A stretch of DNA of 64,000 bases from JAFALK01 sp042701975 (GCA_042701975.1 CP170561.1:4092001-4156000), one strand, 5' to 3'; positions 9,221 to 18,821 are shown, counted from the stretch's first letter. Translations and numbers: made by a program. The notes: a model not told the origin generated them from the sequence alone.

Positions 9221-10897
9221 ATGAGCGAAGGCTTCAATCGCCGTTCCAAGAACATCACCGAAGGCGTGGCCCGCGCGCCGAACCGCTCCATGTACTACGG
9301 CATGGGCTACCAGGAGACCGATTTCGGCAAGCCGATGATCGGCGTGGCCAACGGTCACTCCACCATCACGCCCTGCAACTCCGGCCTGCAAAAGCTGGCC
9401 GACGCCGCCGTGATCGGCCTGAAGGATGCCGGCGCCAACCCGCAGATCTTCGGCACGCCAACCATCTCTGACGGCATGGCCATGGGCACCGAAGGCATGA
9501 AGTACAGCCTGGTCTCGCGCGAGGTGATCTCCGATTGCGTGGAAACCTGCGTCGGCGGCCAGTGGCTGGACGGCGTGATGGTCATCGGCGGCTGCGACAA
9601 GAACATGCCCGGCGGCATGATGGGCATGCTGCGCGCCAATGTGCCGGCCATCTACATCTACGGCGGCACCATCAAGCCAGGCCACTACAAGGGCCAGGAC
9701 CTCAACATCGTCAGTGTGTTCGAGGCCGTCGGCCAGTTCTCGGCCGGCAAGATGAGCGAGGAAGACTTCTGCCAGATCGAAAAGCGCGCCATCCCCGGCA
9801 GCGGTTCCTGCGGCGGCATGTACACGGCCAACACCATGAGCTCGGCCTTCGAGGCGCTGGGCATGAGCCTGCCCTACTCGTCTTCGATGTCAAACGTCGA
9901 GGACGAAGTGGTCGAGAACACCAAGCGCGCTGCCAAATACCTCGTCGAAGCCGTCAAGGCTGACCTCAAGCCGCGCGACATCGTCACCAAGAAGGCCATC
10001 GAGAACGCCGTGGCCGTGATCATGGCCACGGGCGGCTCCACCAATGCCGTGCTGCACTTCCTGGCCATCGCCCACGCGGCCGAAGTCGAATGGACCATTG
10101 ACGACTTCGAACGCATGCGCAAGAAGATCCCCGTGCTGTGCGACTTGAAGCCCAGCGGCCAGTTCCTCGCTGTGGACCTGCACAAGGCCGGCGGCGTGCC
10201 TGCCGTGATGAAGGAACTGCTCAAGGCCGGCCTGCTGCATGGCGACTGCATCACCATCACCGGCAAGACGGTGGCCGAGAACCTGGCCGAGGTGCCGGAC
10301 CTGAGCCCCGAGCAGAAGGTCATCAAGCCCGTCAGCGCGCCGATCTATGAGCAAGGCCACCTCGCCATCCTGCGCGGCAACCTTTCTCCCGAAGGCTGCG
10401 TGGCCAAGATCACCGGTCTGAAGAACCCCGTGATCACCGGCCCGGCGCGCGTGTTCGACGACGAGCAATCGGCGCTGGCCGCCATCATGGCCAAGCAGAT
10501 CCAGGCCGGCGACGTGATGGTGCTGCGCTATCTCGGCCCCAAGGGCGGCCCCGGGATGCCGGAGATGCTCGCCCCCACCGGCGCACTGATCGGCCAGGGC
10601 TTGGGCGAAAGCGTGGGCCTGATCACCGACGGCCGCTTCTCCGGCGGCACCTGGGGCATGGTGGTCGGCCACGTGGCGCCCGAGGCCTACGAGGGCGGCA
10701 CGATTGCGCTGGTGCACGAAGGCGACTCGATCACCATCGACGCGCACCAACTGCTGCTGAAACTCAATGTCAGCGATGAGGAAATCGCCAAGCGCCGCGC
10801 GGCGTGGAAGCAGCCCGCACCGCGCTACACCCGCGGCGTGCTGGCCAAGTTCGCCAAGAACGCCTCCAGCGCCAGCTCCGGCGCCGTGCTGGATTGA
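9221..10897 (+). CDS. ilvD: dihydroxy-acid dehydratase
   Basis: IlvD dehydrates dihydroxyvalerate/dihydroxymethylvalerate in valine, leucine and isoleucine synthesis and needs an Fe-S cluster. The cluster and metal motifs GGCDKNMPGG and IPGSGSCGGMYTANTMSS are present, as is the C-terminal GLITDGRFSGGTWGMVVGHVAPEA. ATG 9221 was preferred to ATG 9215 because CAGGAG then sits at a normal distance. 558 aa is normal. No ilvBN or ilvC is nearby. Confidence 0.97.
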   Translation: MSEGFNRRSKNITEGVARAPNRSMYYGMGYQETDFGKPMIGVANGHSTITPCNSGLQKLADAAVIGLKDAGANPQIFGTPTISDGMAMGTEGMKYSLVSREVISDCVETCVGGQWLDGVMVIGGCDKNMPGGMMGMLRANVPAIYIYGGTIKPGHYKGQDLNIVSVFEAVGQFSAGKMSEEDFCQIEKRAIPGSGSCGGMYTANTMSSAFEALGMSLPYSSSMSNVEDEVVENTKRAAKYLVEAVKADLKPRDIVTKKAIENAVAVIMATGGSTNAVLHFLAIAHAAEVEWTIDDFERMRKKIPVLCDLKPSGQFLAVDLHKAGGVPAVMKELLKAGLLHGDCITITGKTVAENLAEVPDLSPEQKVIKPVSAPIYEQGHLAILRGNLSPEGCVAKITGLKNPVITGPARVFDDEQSALAAIMAKQIQAGDVMVLRYLGPKGGPGMPEMLAPTGALIGQGLGESVGLITDGRFSGGTWGMVVGHVAPEAYEGGTIALVHEGDSITIDAHQLLLKLNVSDEEIAKRRAAWKQPAPRYTRGVLAKFAKNASSASSGAVLD

Positions 10898-10944
10898 TAA
10901 CCCGGCATCTGGACTGAACCGGGCCACGCGGCGATCATGCGGGC

Positions 10945-12276
10945 ATGAACGCCCGATGGCAGCGCATCGCCGCGCACCCGCTCGAATTCCTGGTGCCCAA
11001 GCTCATGGCCGAGCAGGGCTGGTCTCGCGATCGGGCCTTGCAGGCCATCGAGGAGTACCGGCGCTTCTGCCTGCTGGCACTCAACGGTCATGCCGTACCC
11101 AGCCGACAGGTCGATGAGGTCTGGCATCTGCACCTGACCTTCACCCGCGACTACTGGCAGCGCTTCTGCCCGGATGCGCTGGGCACCGAGTTGCACCACG
11201 AGCCGGGCCCGACTGATGCCGTCATGCGAGAGCGCTATGCCGAGACGCTGGCGCGCTACGCCGAGACCTTCGGCCCGCCGCCTGAAGCCTGGTGGCCCGG
11301 CACGCGGCAGCGCTTCTCGGCGCGCCAAAGGCTGCGGCGCGCCTCATCCCGCTTCTTCCGGCCTCGCATGGCATGGCTGGGCCTGCTGCTCCTGGTGCCC
11401 GCCGCTGCGCTGGCCCTGGGACCGAATCCGCTCGACTGGCCGGGTCCGAACTTCCTCGGCCTTTATGTCGTGCTGATGGCCGTGTGCTTCATCGCCACGC
11501 GCCGTTGGCGAAAGGCGCTCCGCGACACACAACAAGCCGCCCTGCCCGGCTCGCTCACGCCGTATGAGACCGCCCTGCTCGCCGGTGGTCGAGCGCGAGT
11601 GATCGACGTGGCCGTGACCGAGCTGCTCTCCGCAGGCCACGCGCGCTGGGACGACAAGAAGCATCAGTTCGCCGTCGACGGCGCGTCCCAGCCCAGCGAT
11701 TCGATGCAAGCCAGCGTGCTCGCACTGATGCGCCAGAGCCCGCGACCGCCGCTCTCGCCCCGCAAGCTGGCCACGCAGTTCGAGCCGCTGGAGGCGCGGC
11801 TGCGGGCCCTGGGCCTGTGGCTCGATGACGATCAAGCACGCCGCGCGGCGTGGCAGCCGGCCTTGCTCAGCGCAGCCTTGCTAGCCTTCGGCGCACTCAA
11901 GCTGTCCGCCGGCATCCGACACGACCGACCAATCGCCTTCCTGGTCGTGCTGATGCTCGTGACCTTTTTCGCCACGCTGGGCATGGCACTGAGTCACCCA
12001 CGCCGCTCCCGCGAGGGCGATCGGATGTTGGGGGATCTGCAGTTGAGCCGCAGCCACAGCATGCGCGCGCCGCGCTCTTCCGACCTCGGCCTGGCCGTTG
12101 CCTTGGCAGGCACGACGGTGCTGGCCGGCACGGCTTATGCCGGCTACCACCAGCGCGTGCGCGGCGGCGGCGATTCTTCAGGCAGCGGCAGCGGAGACAG
12201 CAGTTGCAGCAGCGGTGGAGATGGTGGTGGAGGCGGCGGCAGTGGCTGTGGAGGCTGCGGCGGCGGTGGCGACTGA
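10945..12276 (+). CDS. TIGR04222-like membrane protein with Gly/Cys-rich tail
   Basis: The 443-residue protein starts with a soluble helical region holding the motif HAVPSRQVDEVWHLHLTFTRDYW (about 50-75). Two clusters of membrane helices follow (about 140-190 and 305-350), with a soluble domain between them. A last hydrophobic stretch (about 385-405) precedes a low-complexity end rich in Gly, Ser and Cys (GGGGGGSGCGGCGGGGD). This layout matches the TIGR04222 family, whose function is not established. It stands alone after ilvD and faces the small Trp-rich gene. Confidence 0.75.
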   Translation: MNARWQRIAAHPLEFLVPKLMAEQGWSRDRALQAIEEYRRFCLLALNGHAVPSRQVDEVWHLHLTFTRDYWQRFCPDALGTELHHEPGPTDAVMRERYAETLARYAETFGPPPEAWWPGTRQRFSARQRLRRASSRFFRPRMAWLGLLLLVPAAALALGPNPLDWPGPNFLGLYVVLMAVCFIATRRWRKALRDTQQAALPGSLTPYETALLAGGRARVIDVAVTELLSAGHARWDDKKHQFAVDGASQPSDSMQASVLALMRQSPRPPLSPRKLATQFEPLEARLRALGLWLDDDQARRAAWQPALLSAALLAFGALKLSAGIRHDRPIAFLVVLMLVTFFATLGMALSHPRRSREGDRMLGDLQLSRSHSMRAPRSSDLGLAVALAGTTVLAGTAYAGYHQRVRGGGDSSGSGSGDSSCSSGGDGGGGGGSGCGGCGGGGD

Positions 12277-12301
12277 AAAACAGCGCCCCAAGGTTTGAAC
12301 C

Positions 12302-12544
12302 TTACTTGCGCTTGCGGGCATCCATACCCAGCTTTTCCATCGCCTCGACGCGGCGCTTTTCCTTGCGGTCTTCCAGCCGATCCATGGCCTTCTTCGAAGT
12401 GCGGCCGGTCATGTCCGACCAGGCCCACCAGACCAGGGCCAGGCCGAAGGGCGACAGCACCCAGGGCCAGGCCAATCCCGCCACCGGCCCGACCTCGCCG
12501 AACTTCAGCAGCATGAGCAGCACGCCGATCACGATGAATGCCAT
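12302..12544 (-). CDS. small Trp-rich membrane protein (TIGR04438-like)
   Basis: This 80-residue protein is MAFIVIGVLLMLLKFGEVGP, followed by a second hydrophobic stretch containing WPWVLSPFGLALVWWAW and a highly charged tail (DRLEDRKEKRRVEAMEKLGM). Two short membrane helices, the Trp-rich PWVL..ALVWWAW core and the charged C-terminus fit the small Trp-rich family found in Burkholderiales. Function unknown. It diverges from the cytochrome c gene across 66 bp. Confidence 0.8.
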   Translation of the reverse strand: MAFIVIGVLLMLLKFGEVGPVAGLAWPWVLSPFGLALVWWAWSDMTGRTSKKAMDRLEDRKEKRRVEAMEKLGMDARKRK

Positions 12545-12610
12545 TTCCGACTCCCGGTTCTCTCTAGAATTGCCCCACTTTAAACCCGCTTGTACAGCAG
12601 AAGGATCGCC

Positions 12611-12925
12611 ATGAAGCATCTGGTTTCCGCACTGGCCGCCGTCGCCGCTTTCGCCGTGCCCCTGTTCGCCCACGCCGACGCCGGCATGGATCTGGCGCAG
12701 AAGAAGAACTGCCTGGCCTGCCACGCCCTGGACAAGAAGATCGTCGGCCCGGCCTACAAGGACATCGCCGCCAAGTACGCCAAGGACAAGGACGCCGCGG
12801 CCAAGCTCGCCGAGAAGATCACCAAGGGCAGCACGGGCACCTGGGGTCCCGTGCCAATGCCGCCGAACGCGGTCACCGAAGACGAAGCCAAGACCTTGGC
12901 CAAGTGGGTCCTGACGGTCAAGTGA
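12611..12925 (+). CDS. class I cytochrome c (c551/c552-like)
   Basis: A secreted 104-residue protein with a signal peptide ending at AHA (about residue 21). One haem-binding motif, KKNCLACHALDKKIVGPAY, provides covalent attachment and the His ligand; the axial methionine is in GPVPMPPNAV near residue 79. It is a periplasmic electron carrier. The ATG follows AAGGATCGCC, and upstream in-frame sequence has no signal-peptide character. It could accept electrons from dehydrogenases such as the GMC enzyme at 50309, but nothing here proves a partner. Confidence 0.93.
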   Translation: MKHLVSALAAVAAFAVPLFAHADAGMDLAQKKNCLACHALDKKIVGPAYKDIAAKYAKDKDAAAKLAEKITKGSTGTWGPVPMPPNAVTEDEAKTLAKWVLTVK

Positions 12926-12952
12926 CCGTCAGCCGCTGATCTGAGCGAACGC

Positions 12953-14479
12953 TCAGGCCACGCGGAAGACCTTGACGAGCGCGGTCAGCTTCTCGGCCTG
13001 TTGATTCAGGCTCTGGGCGGCGGCCGTGCTCTCTTCCACGAGGGCCGCATTGCTTTGCGTGACCTCGTCGAGCTGGCTGACCGACTGACTCACCTGCGCG
13101 ATGCCGCCGCTCTGCTCGCGCGTGGCGCTTGAAATCTCGCCAATCAGCTGGCTCACGCGCTGCACCTGGCCCACGAGGGCGTCCATGGTCTGGCCGGCCT
13201 GCTGGACCTGGCGAGCGCCGTTGTCCACCTTCTCCACGTTCTCGGCGATCAGGCTCTTGATCTCGCGGGCCGCCTGCGCGCTACGCTGAGCGAGCGAACG
13301 CACTTCCGAAGCCACCACCGCAAAACCGCGGCCCTGCTCACCAGCACGGGCGGCTTCCACCGCCGCGTTCAGCGCCAGGATATTCGTCTGAAAAGCGATG
13401 CCGTCGATGACCGCCGTGATGTCGGCGATCTTGTTGCTTTGCGCGCTGATCGCTTCCATGGTCTGCACGACCTGGCCGACGGCCACGCCACCCTGGCTGG
13501 CCACGCCGCTGGCCTCGGTGGCCAGCACCGTCGCCTGCTGGGCCGCATCGGCATTGTTCTGAACGGTGGAGGTCAGCTGGTCCATGGCCGAGGCGGTGGA
13601 CTGCAGATTGCCCGCCTGCTGTTCCGTGCGGTTGGACAGATCCTGGTTGCCCACCGCGATTTCGTTGGAGGCCAACGCGATCGAATGCGCGGCCTCGTTC
13701 ACGTCCGACACCAGGCCGCGCAGCGCATCGCGAGTGCGAGAGAGCGCCGCCATCATGCTGCGTTCATCGCCGCGCTGCACCGGCACTTCCACGAGCAGGT
13801 CGCCTGCGGCCACACGCTCGAGCACCTCGCGCGCCAGAGCCGGATCACCGCCCAGCTCCTCGCGCAGGCCACGACGCAGGCTGAACAGGAACCACACGCC
13901 CACGGCCAGCGAGATCAGCACCAGCGCCAGCGTCATGTTGCGCGAGCTGCGCATCGAATCGAGCGCGTCGTTCAGCTCGGTTTCCTTGTCGGCCGAGCTG
14001 GTCTTCTTGAGGTCCAGCAGCACCGTGCGCAGCTCACGCCACGCCGGCGTCTCCTGCTTGTTGACCAGGGTGATAGCGGCGTCGCGGTCTGTGGCCGCCA
14101 GCGGCACGACCTGCGACTGCACCTGCGCCAGCTTGGCGCGCAATTCCTTGATCGAGCCAAGCGCCTTCTTCTCGGCCGCGTCGTCGGCCGCACCTTCGGC
14201 AGCAGCGGCGGCCTTGTCAAAGGCGCTGCCTGCGTTCTCGAGATTCTCGAAGGCCTTCTTGTTGGCCGGATCCAGCACGATGTTGCGCAGCGCCTGGCCC
14301 ATCTGCAGGCCCTGGGCGTACATCTCGTTGGCCTGGGTGGCCAAGGCTTCCTGGTGATCGAAATATTGTCCGAAGCGTGATTCCAGACGCGCGGTACCCG
14401 CGACGGCCACGCCGCCCAGCACCACCAAAAGCGCAGCCGGTACGGCCTGCGCCAACATGACACGCTTGATGAATTGCAT
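12953..14479 (-). CDS. methyl-accepting chemotaxis protein
   Basis: The receptor (508 aa) has a first membrane helix at about 8-30 (RVMLAQAVPAALLVVLGGVAVAG) and a periplasmic four-helix-type domain to about 185. A second helix follows (NMTLALVLISLAVGVWFLFSL), then a HAMP-like linker. The signalling domain contains the conserved hairpin IDGIAFQTNILALNAAVEAA and RGFAVVASEVRSLAQRSAQAA. ATG 14479 has GGGGAGC at a good distance, so the longer frame to 14554 was not used. The ligand is unknown, and no che genes are adjacent. Confidence 0.95.
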   Translation of the reverse strand: MQFIKRVMLAQAVPAALLVVLGGVAVAGTARLESRFGQYFDHQEALATQANEMYAQGLQMGQALRNIVLDPANKKAFENLENAGSAFDKAAAAAEGAADDAAEKKALGSIKELRAKLAQVQSQVVPLAATDRDAAITLVNKQETPAWRELRTVLLDLKKTSSADKETELNDALDSMRSSRNMTLALVLISLAVGVWFLFSLRRGLREELGGDPALAREVLERVAAGDLLVEVPVQRGDERSMMAALSRTRDALRGLVSDVNEAAHSIALASNEIAVGNQDLSNRTEQQAGNLQSTASAMDQLTSTVQNNADAAQQATVLATEASGVASQGGVAVGQVVQTMEAISAQSNKIADITAVIDGIAFQTNILALNAAVEAARAGEQGRGFAVVASEVRSLAQRSAQAAREIKSLIAENVEKVDNGARQVQQAGQTMDALVGQVQRVSQLIGEISSATREQSGGIAQVSQSVSQLDEVTQSNAALVEESTAAAQSLNQQAEKLTALVKVFRVA

Positions 14480-14599
14480 GCTCGAAAGCTCCCCTGATTT
14501 GGCAGTCGAGGATGCTAGGTCTGGTGCCTCCGAGGCGCCAGAACATAACTTCACACTTCAGCGAGATTTTTTGCCGCCAACAATCAAATCGCTGACATT

Positions 14600-15889
14600 T
14601 CAGGTCTTCGCCTGATGCTGCACCTGCTGCGGATAGGGGATGTCGATGCCGCGTTCGCGCAGCAATCGCAGCAAGGCCAGGTTCACGTCGGAGCGCACGC
14701 CGCCCGTGCCGTTGTGCGGGTCGGAGATCCAGAAGCCCACGGTCAGCTCCAGCCCATCGGGTGCGAAGTTGCTCAGCTGCACGCCGGGCCCCGGTTCAGC
14801 CAGCACGCGCGGCACCTTGCGCACCACCTCGAGGATGGCGGGCTGCAGTGCATCCAGATCTGCGCCAGAATCGATCACGACCAGCGTGGTGATGTAGACG
14901 TTGGTGTCCGCCAGCGAAGAGTTCTCGACCCGCTGCGTGATCAGCATCTCGTTGGGCACGATGGACTCGCGGCCCGAGAGCGCGCGCACGACGGTGTAGC
15001 GGGTCTTGATGTCGGTGACGCGGCCTTCGAAGCCATCGACCTTGACCATGTCGCCGATGCGCAGCGAGCGCTCGGCCAGGATCACGAAGCCCGACACATA
15101 GTTGGCCGCCAGCTTCTGCAGGCCGAAGCCGATGCCCACGCCCAGGGCGCCACCCAAAACGCCCAGCGCCGTGAGGTCGATGCCGGCGGCCGAGAGTGCG
15201 ATCAAGAGGCCGACAAAGAGCAGCACCGTGCGCGTGATGCTGCCGGCCATCTTCTTCATGGAAAGATCGAGCCGCTTGGAATTCATCAGGCGCGATTCGA
15301 TGGCCGCCGAGACCCACAGCGCCAGCACCAGCACGATCAGCGCAACGAGGGCGCCATGCAGCAGGTCCAGCAGCGAGATCTGACGGCCGCCGATCTTGTA
15401 GCTGATGTCCTCCAGCCCATCGAGCAGCACCGGCAGCAGGCCCAGCAGCCACAGCACCGAACCGCCCCAGGCCAGCCAGGACATGGTGCGCGCCAGTGGA
15501 CGCAACAGGCTGGAATCGGGCAGCGCCGCAGTCAGCACGCGCACGATCAGACGGATCAGCGTGAGCGAGATCAGCAACGGGATCGCCACGCGGAACACCA
15601 CGCGCGGCACGCCCATCATCGGCAACAGATGGCTGGCCGCCCAGGCCAGGCCCAGGGCCAGCAGCGGAAAGAGCATGCCGTCCACCGCACGGCGGCCCAG
15701 CAGCACCGAGAACGGGCCGAGCTTCTCGCCCACGCCGCTCTTCTTCAAGCGCCACACGATCAGCCATGACAGGCTGAGGCAGGCAATCAGCAGCGCCCAC
15801 TCGGACAGCGTGACGGGCTGCAGCAGCGCGCGGCCCAAGGCTTCGAGTTCATCCAGCGACATCGGCCGGGTCAGTTGTTCTTTCTGCAT
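14600..15889 (-). CDS. MscS-family mechanosensitive channel
   Basis: The 429-residue protein has an N-terminal block of several membrane helices. The pore-lining helix with small residues is GVLGGALGVGIGFGLQKLAANYVSGFVILAE, and the beta domain continues RIGDMVKVDGFEGRVTDIKTRYTVV and SIVPNEMLITQRVENSS. It would open under membrane tension to release solutes in hypo-osmotic shock. It is larger than E. coli MscS because of the extra N-terminal helices, resembling YbdG/YnaI-type members. Confidence 0.93.
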   Translation of the reverse strand: MQKEQLTRPMSLDELEALGRALLQPVTLSEWALLIACLSLSWLIVWRLKKSGVGEKLGPFSVLLGRRAVDGMLFPLLALGLAWAASHLLPMMGVPRVVFRVAIPLLISLTLIRLIVRVLTAALPDSSLLRPLARTMSWLAWGGSVLWLLGLLPVLLDGLEDISYKIGGRQISLLDLLHGALVALIVLVLALWVSAAIESRLMNSKRLDLSMKKMAGSITRTVLLFVGLLIALSAAGIDLTALGVLGGALGVGIGFGLQKLAANYVSGFVILAERSLRIGDMVKVDGFEGRVTDIKTRYTVVRALSGRESIVPNEMLITQRVENSSLADTNVYITTLVVIDSGADLDALQPAILEVVRKVPRVLAEPGPGVQLSNFAPDGLELTVGFWISDPHNGTGGVRSDVNLALLRLLRERGIDIPYPQQVQHQAKT

Positions 15890-15917
15890 GCGTACTTCGT
15901 GATCTTCAATCGGTCAA

Positions 15918-15961
15918 ATGCGGATCTGATGCGGATCAGATGCGGGTCAGATGCCGGCCAG
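15918..15961. repeat. four tandem copies of an 11-bp unit
   Basis: ATGCGGATCTG, ATGCGGATCAG, ATGCGGGTCAG and ATGCCGGCCAG lie head to tail, the first two nearly identical and the last two drifting. The array starts in the gap after the deacetylase gene and overlaps its last codons (stop at 15947-15949). Confidence 0.8.
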
Positions 15962-16882
15962 CGTGCGCAGGTGCGCGGCCACGCTCTTGGCCAGCGCGTC
16001 GAGGTGGTAGCCGCCCTCCAGGCAGGAGACGATGCGGCCCTTGGCATGACGCTGGGCGACGTGCAGGAGCTGCTCGGTGATCCAGGCGTAGTCGTCTTCC
16101 ACCAGGCCAAGCTGGCCCAGTTCATCGAGGCGGTGGGCATCGAAGCCGGCCGAGATGAAGATCATCTCCGGCCGGAAATCCTCCAGCGCCGGCATCCATT
16201 GCGAGGCGATCACCGAACGCACCTCCGGCCCGCGCGTGTACGGCGCCAGCGGCACGTTGAGCATGTTCAGGCCCAGCGGCTCCACGCCGCTGCCCGGATA
16301 GAGCGGGTGCTGGAAGATCGAGACCATCAGCACCCGCGAATCGTTGGCGATGATGTCTTCCGTGCCGTTGCCGTGGTGGACGTCGAAATCGACGATGGCC
16401 ACGCGCGAAAGCCCGCGCACGTCCAGCGCATGGCGGGCGGCCACGCACACATTGTTGAAGAAGCAGAAGCCCATGGCCTCGCTGCGGGTGGCGTGGTGGC
16501 CGGGCGGGCGCACGGCGCAGAAGGCGTTGTCCACCTCGCCGTCGATGACCATGTCCGTGGCCTGCACGGCAGCACCTGCAGCACGCAAGGCGGCCTGGTA
16601 GGTGCCGGGGCCGGCCAGGGTGTCGGGATCGAGCGCGCGGCGTTCACCCAGGCCTTCGCAATGGGCCAGCGAATCCATCATCTGCTTCACGTAGAGCGCG
16701 TCATGCGCGCGCTCCAGCTCGACTTCCTGCACCTTGCGCGCTTCCACGCGGGTCAGCGCCACGTCGAGCCCGGTCGCAAGCAGCCAGTCGTCGATCGCCG
16801 TCAGGCGCTGCGGGCATTCCGGGTGCATGGCGCCCATCTCGTGCCGATGGCAGTCGGGGTGCGTGATGTAGGCGGTGGGCAT
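15947..16882 (-). CDS. histone-deacetylase superfamily (acetoin-utilisation type) amidohydrolase
   Basis: The 311-residue protein is a zinc-dependent deacetylase of the class II HDAC/AcuC/acetylpolyamine amidohydrolase fold. Seen are HPECPQRLTAIDDWL, the His-His dyad loop AVRPPGHHATRSEAMGFCFFN, and the zinc-ligand loop VAIVDFDVHHGNGTEDI. It also has GFDAHRLDELGQL and the C-terminal LEGGYHLDALAKSV. The natural substrate may be an acetylated protein or small amine. It diverges from the moxR operon. Confidence 0.93.
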   Translation of the reverse strand: MPTAYITHPDCHRHEMGAMHPECPQRLTAIDDWLLATGLDVALTRVEARKVQEVELERAHDALYVKQMMDSLAHCEGLGERRALDPDTLAGPGTYQAALRAAGAAVQATDMVIDGEVDNAFCAVRPPGHHATRSEAMGFCFFNNVCVAARHALDVRGLSRVAIVDFDVHHGNGTEDIIANDSRVLMVSIFQHPLYPGSGVEPLGLNMLNVPLAPYTRGPEVRSVIASQWMPALEDFRPEMIFISAGFDAHRLDELGQLGLVEDDYAWITEQLLHVAQRHAKGRIVSCLEGGYHLDALAKSVAAHLRTLAGI

Positions 16883-16929
16883 CGATCGGTGTGGCGTCGA
16901 GTTGCAGCGTTATGCGTTATGGTCTGCTC

Positions 16930-17847
16930 ATGCAGACATCCGTGAAGCTCGCTGAGCTGCAAAAGCAGGTTAGCACGATCATCAAGGGCAAGCCCGCGCA
17001 GATACGAGACGCGCTGGCCTGCCTCATCGCCGGCGGTCATTTGCTGATCGAGGACCTGCCCGGCGTGGGCAAGACGACGCTGGCGCATGCGCTGTCAATC
17101 AGCCTGGGCCTGAAGTTCTCGCGCCTGCAGTTCACGGCGGACCTGATGCCGTCCGACCTGCTCGGCGTGTCGGTCTATGACCGCGAGAAGTCAGGCTTCA
17201 TCTTCCACCCCGGCCCGGTCTTTGCCCAGGTGCTGCTGGCCGATGAGATCAACCGCGCCGGGCCCAAGACCCAGAGCGCGCTGCTGGAAGCGATGGAGGA
17301 ACAGCAAGTCTCCATCGACGGCACCAGCCACGCCCTGCCCCAACCCTTCTTCGTGCTCGCCACGCAGAACCCGAGCGAGCAGCTCGGCACCTACCCGCTG
17401 CCCGAGTCGCAGCTGGACCGCTTCCTGATGTGCATCTCGCTCGGCTACCCGGATCGCGGCGCCGAGCGCGAACTGCTCGAAGGCATCGACAGTCGCGTGG
17501 CGCTGCGCAGCCTGCAGCCGGTGATGAGCCCGGCTGATCTGGTGGCCGTCCAGTCCGCCGTGCAGCAGGTCCACGCCAGCAGCGCCCTGCTCGACTACCT
17601 GCAGGCGCTGATCGAGGCCACGCGTTCGGGCCAATGGTTCGTGCAGGGCCTGTCGCCGCGCGCCGGCCTGGCCGTGCTGCGCGCCGCGCGGGCGATGGCG
17701 CTGCTGCAAGGCCGCGACTTCGTCTCGCCCGACGACATCCAGGCCATCCTGCCGCAGACCATCGCGCACCGGCTGCACCCGCGTGCCGGGGCGGGCCGTG
17801 GTGCGCGAGAGCAGGTGCGGGCGATGCTGGAGTCCGTCCTGCCGTGA
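16930..17847 (+). CDS. MoxR-type AAA+ ATPase
   Basis: The AAA+ core has Walker A LPGVGKTTLAHAL (about residues 44-56), Walker B VLLADEINRAGPKTQSALLEAMEE, sensor 1 VLATQNPSEQLGTYPLPESQLDRF, and the C-terminal lid. MoxR ATPases act as chaperones with DUF58/VWA partners. ATG 16930 gives the usual N-terminus; ATG 16912 is an alternative. Its stop overlaps the GTG of the DUF58 gene by 4 bp (GTGA), opening an operon that runs to 22706. Confidence 0.95.
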   Translation: MQTSVKLAELQKQVSTIIKGKPAQIRDALACLIAGGHLLIEDLPGVGKTTLAHALSISLGLKFSRLQFTADLMPSDLLGVSVYDREKSGFIFHPGPVFAQVLLADEINRAGPKTQSALLEAMEEQQVSIDGTSHALPQPFFVLATQNPSEQLGTYPLPESQLDRFLMCISLGYPDRGAERELLEGIDSRVALRSLQPVMSPADLVAVQSAVQQVHASSALLDYLQALIEATRSGQWFVQGLSPRAGLAVLRAARAMALLQGRDFVSPDDIQAILPQTIAHRLHPRAGAGRGAREQVRAMLESVLP

Positions 17848-18821
17848 ACCCCTTGCAGGGCCCGCGTCGCCGCTGGCAGGCCTGGCTCGACGCGCGCCAT
17901 CCGCGCAGCGATGTGCACGCCATGGGCCAGCGCAACATCTACATCGTGCCCAGCCGGCCAGGCCTGTTCTTCTGCGTGACCATCGGCATCCTGCTGATCG
18001 CCTCCATCAACGACCAGCTGAGCCTGGGCTACATGCTCACCTTCCTGTTGGCCGGCGCGGGGCTGGCTTCCATGCAGGCCACGCACGGCAACTTGCGCGG
18101 ACTGTCTCTGGATCTCGTCGCGCCGCAGGCCGTCTTTGCCGGCCAGGAATCGCGGCTGGAGATCCGGTTGCACAACAGCGGGCGCGCCCGCTTCGGCGTG
18201 GGCCTGCGCCTGGACCGCGCACCGGAAAGCGCCATCGCCTGGGTCGACGTTCCGGCACAAGGCCACGCCACGCTAACGCTGAGTTCGTCCGCACCTGTAC
18301 GTGGCCTGCACGAGCTGCCGCAGCTGCAGATCATCACGCGCTTCCCGCTCGGCCTTTTTCGTGCCTGGAGCTACTGGCGGCCTGCGGCCAAGCTCTGGGT
18401 CTATCCGCAGGCCGAGGTGCCCGCACCGCCCTTCCCGCCCCAGCAGTCGGCGAAGGAAGGTGAGCTCGCAAGCGTCGCCCAACTCAACAAGGGGCTGGAG
18501 TTCGAAGGCGTGCGCCCTTACCGGCGCGGCGACACGCTGCGCCAGGTGCTGTGGAAGAAGGCCGCGCTGGCATTGGAGGCCAACCAGCCGCTGCCCGTGC
18601 GCGAAACGCATGCGCCGGCCTCGCGCCAACTCTGGCTCGATCTGCAGGACACGCACGGCACACTCGAAACGCGCCTCTCTCGCATGACGGCCTGGGTGCT
18701 CGAAGCCGAGCGCATGCAGTCGCCCTACGGCCTGCGCCTGGGCGGCCGCGAGACCGAACCCGAGTTGGGAGCGCAGCATCGGCGCGACTGCCTCGAACAA
18801 CTGGCGCTGTGGTCAGCATGA
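17844..18821 (+). CDS. DUF58 domain protein
   Basis: The 325-residue protein has two adjacent membrane helices near the N-terminus (RPGLFFCVTIGILLIASIND and LGYMLTFLLAGAGLASM). The DUF58 motif follows around 215 (LEFEGVRPYRRGDTLRQVLWKKAA). DUF58 proteins are partners of MoxR ATPases. Translation starts at GTG 17844 inside the moxR stop and ends in ATGA overlap with the transglutaminase gene, so all three are coupled. Confidence 0.92.
   Translation: MNPLQGPRRRWQAWLDARHPRSDVHAMGQRNIYIVPSRPGLFFCVTIGILLIASINDQLSLGYMLTFLLAGAGLASMQATHGNLRGLSLDLVAPQAVFAGQESRLEIRLHNSGRARFGVGLRLDRAPESAIAWVDVPAQGHATLTLSSSAPVRGLHELPQLQIITRFPLGLFRAWSYWRPAAKLWVYPQAEVPAPPFPPQQSAKEGELASVAQLNKGLEFEGVRPYRRGDTLRQVLWKKAALALEANQPLPVRETHAPASRQLWLDLQDTHGTLETRLSRMTAWVLEAERMQSPYGLRLGGRETEPELGAQHRRDCLEQLALWSA

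Noticed and set aside
10895..10925. A possible terminator after ilvD (CCCGG...CCGGG)
   Set aside because: Only a 5-bp stem with a long loop and no T-run.
12177..12276. A possible tandem-repeat or CRISPR-like region
   Set aside because: It is the Gly/Ser/Cys-rich coding tail of the TIGR04222-like protein; no regular spacer or repeat exists here or elsewhere in the window.
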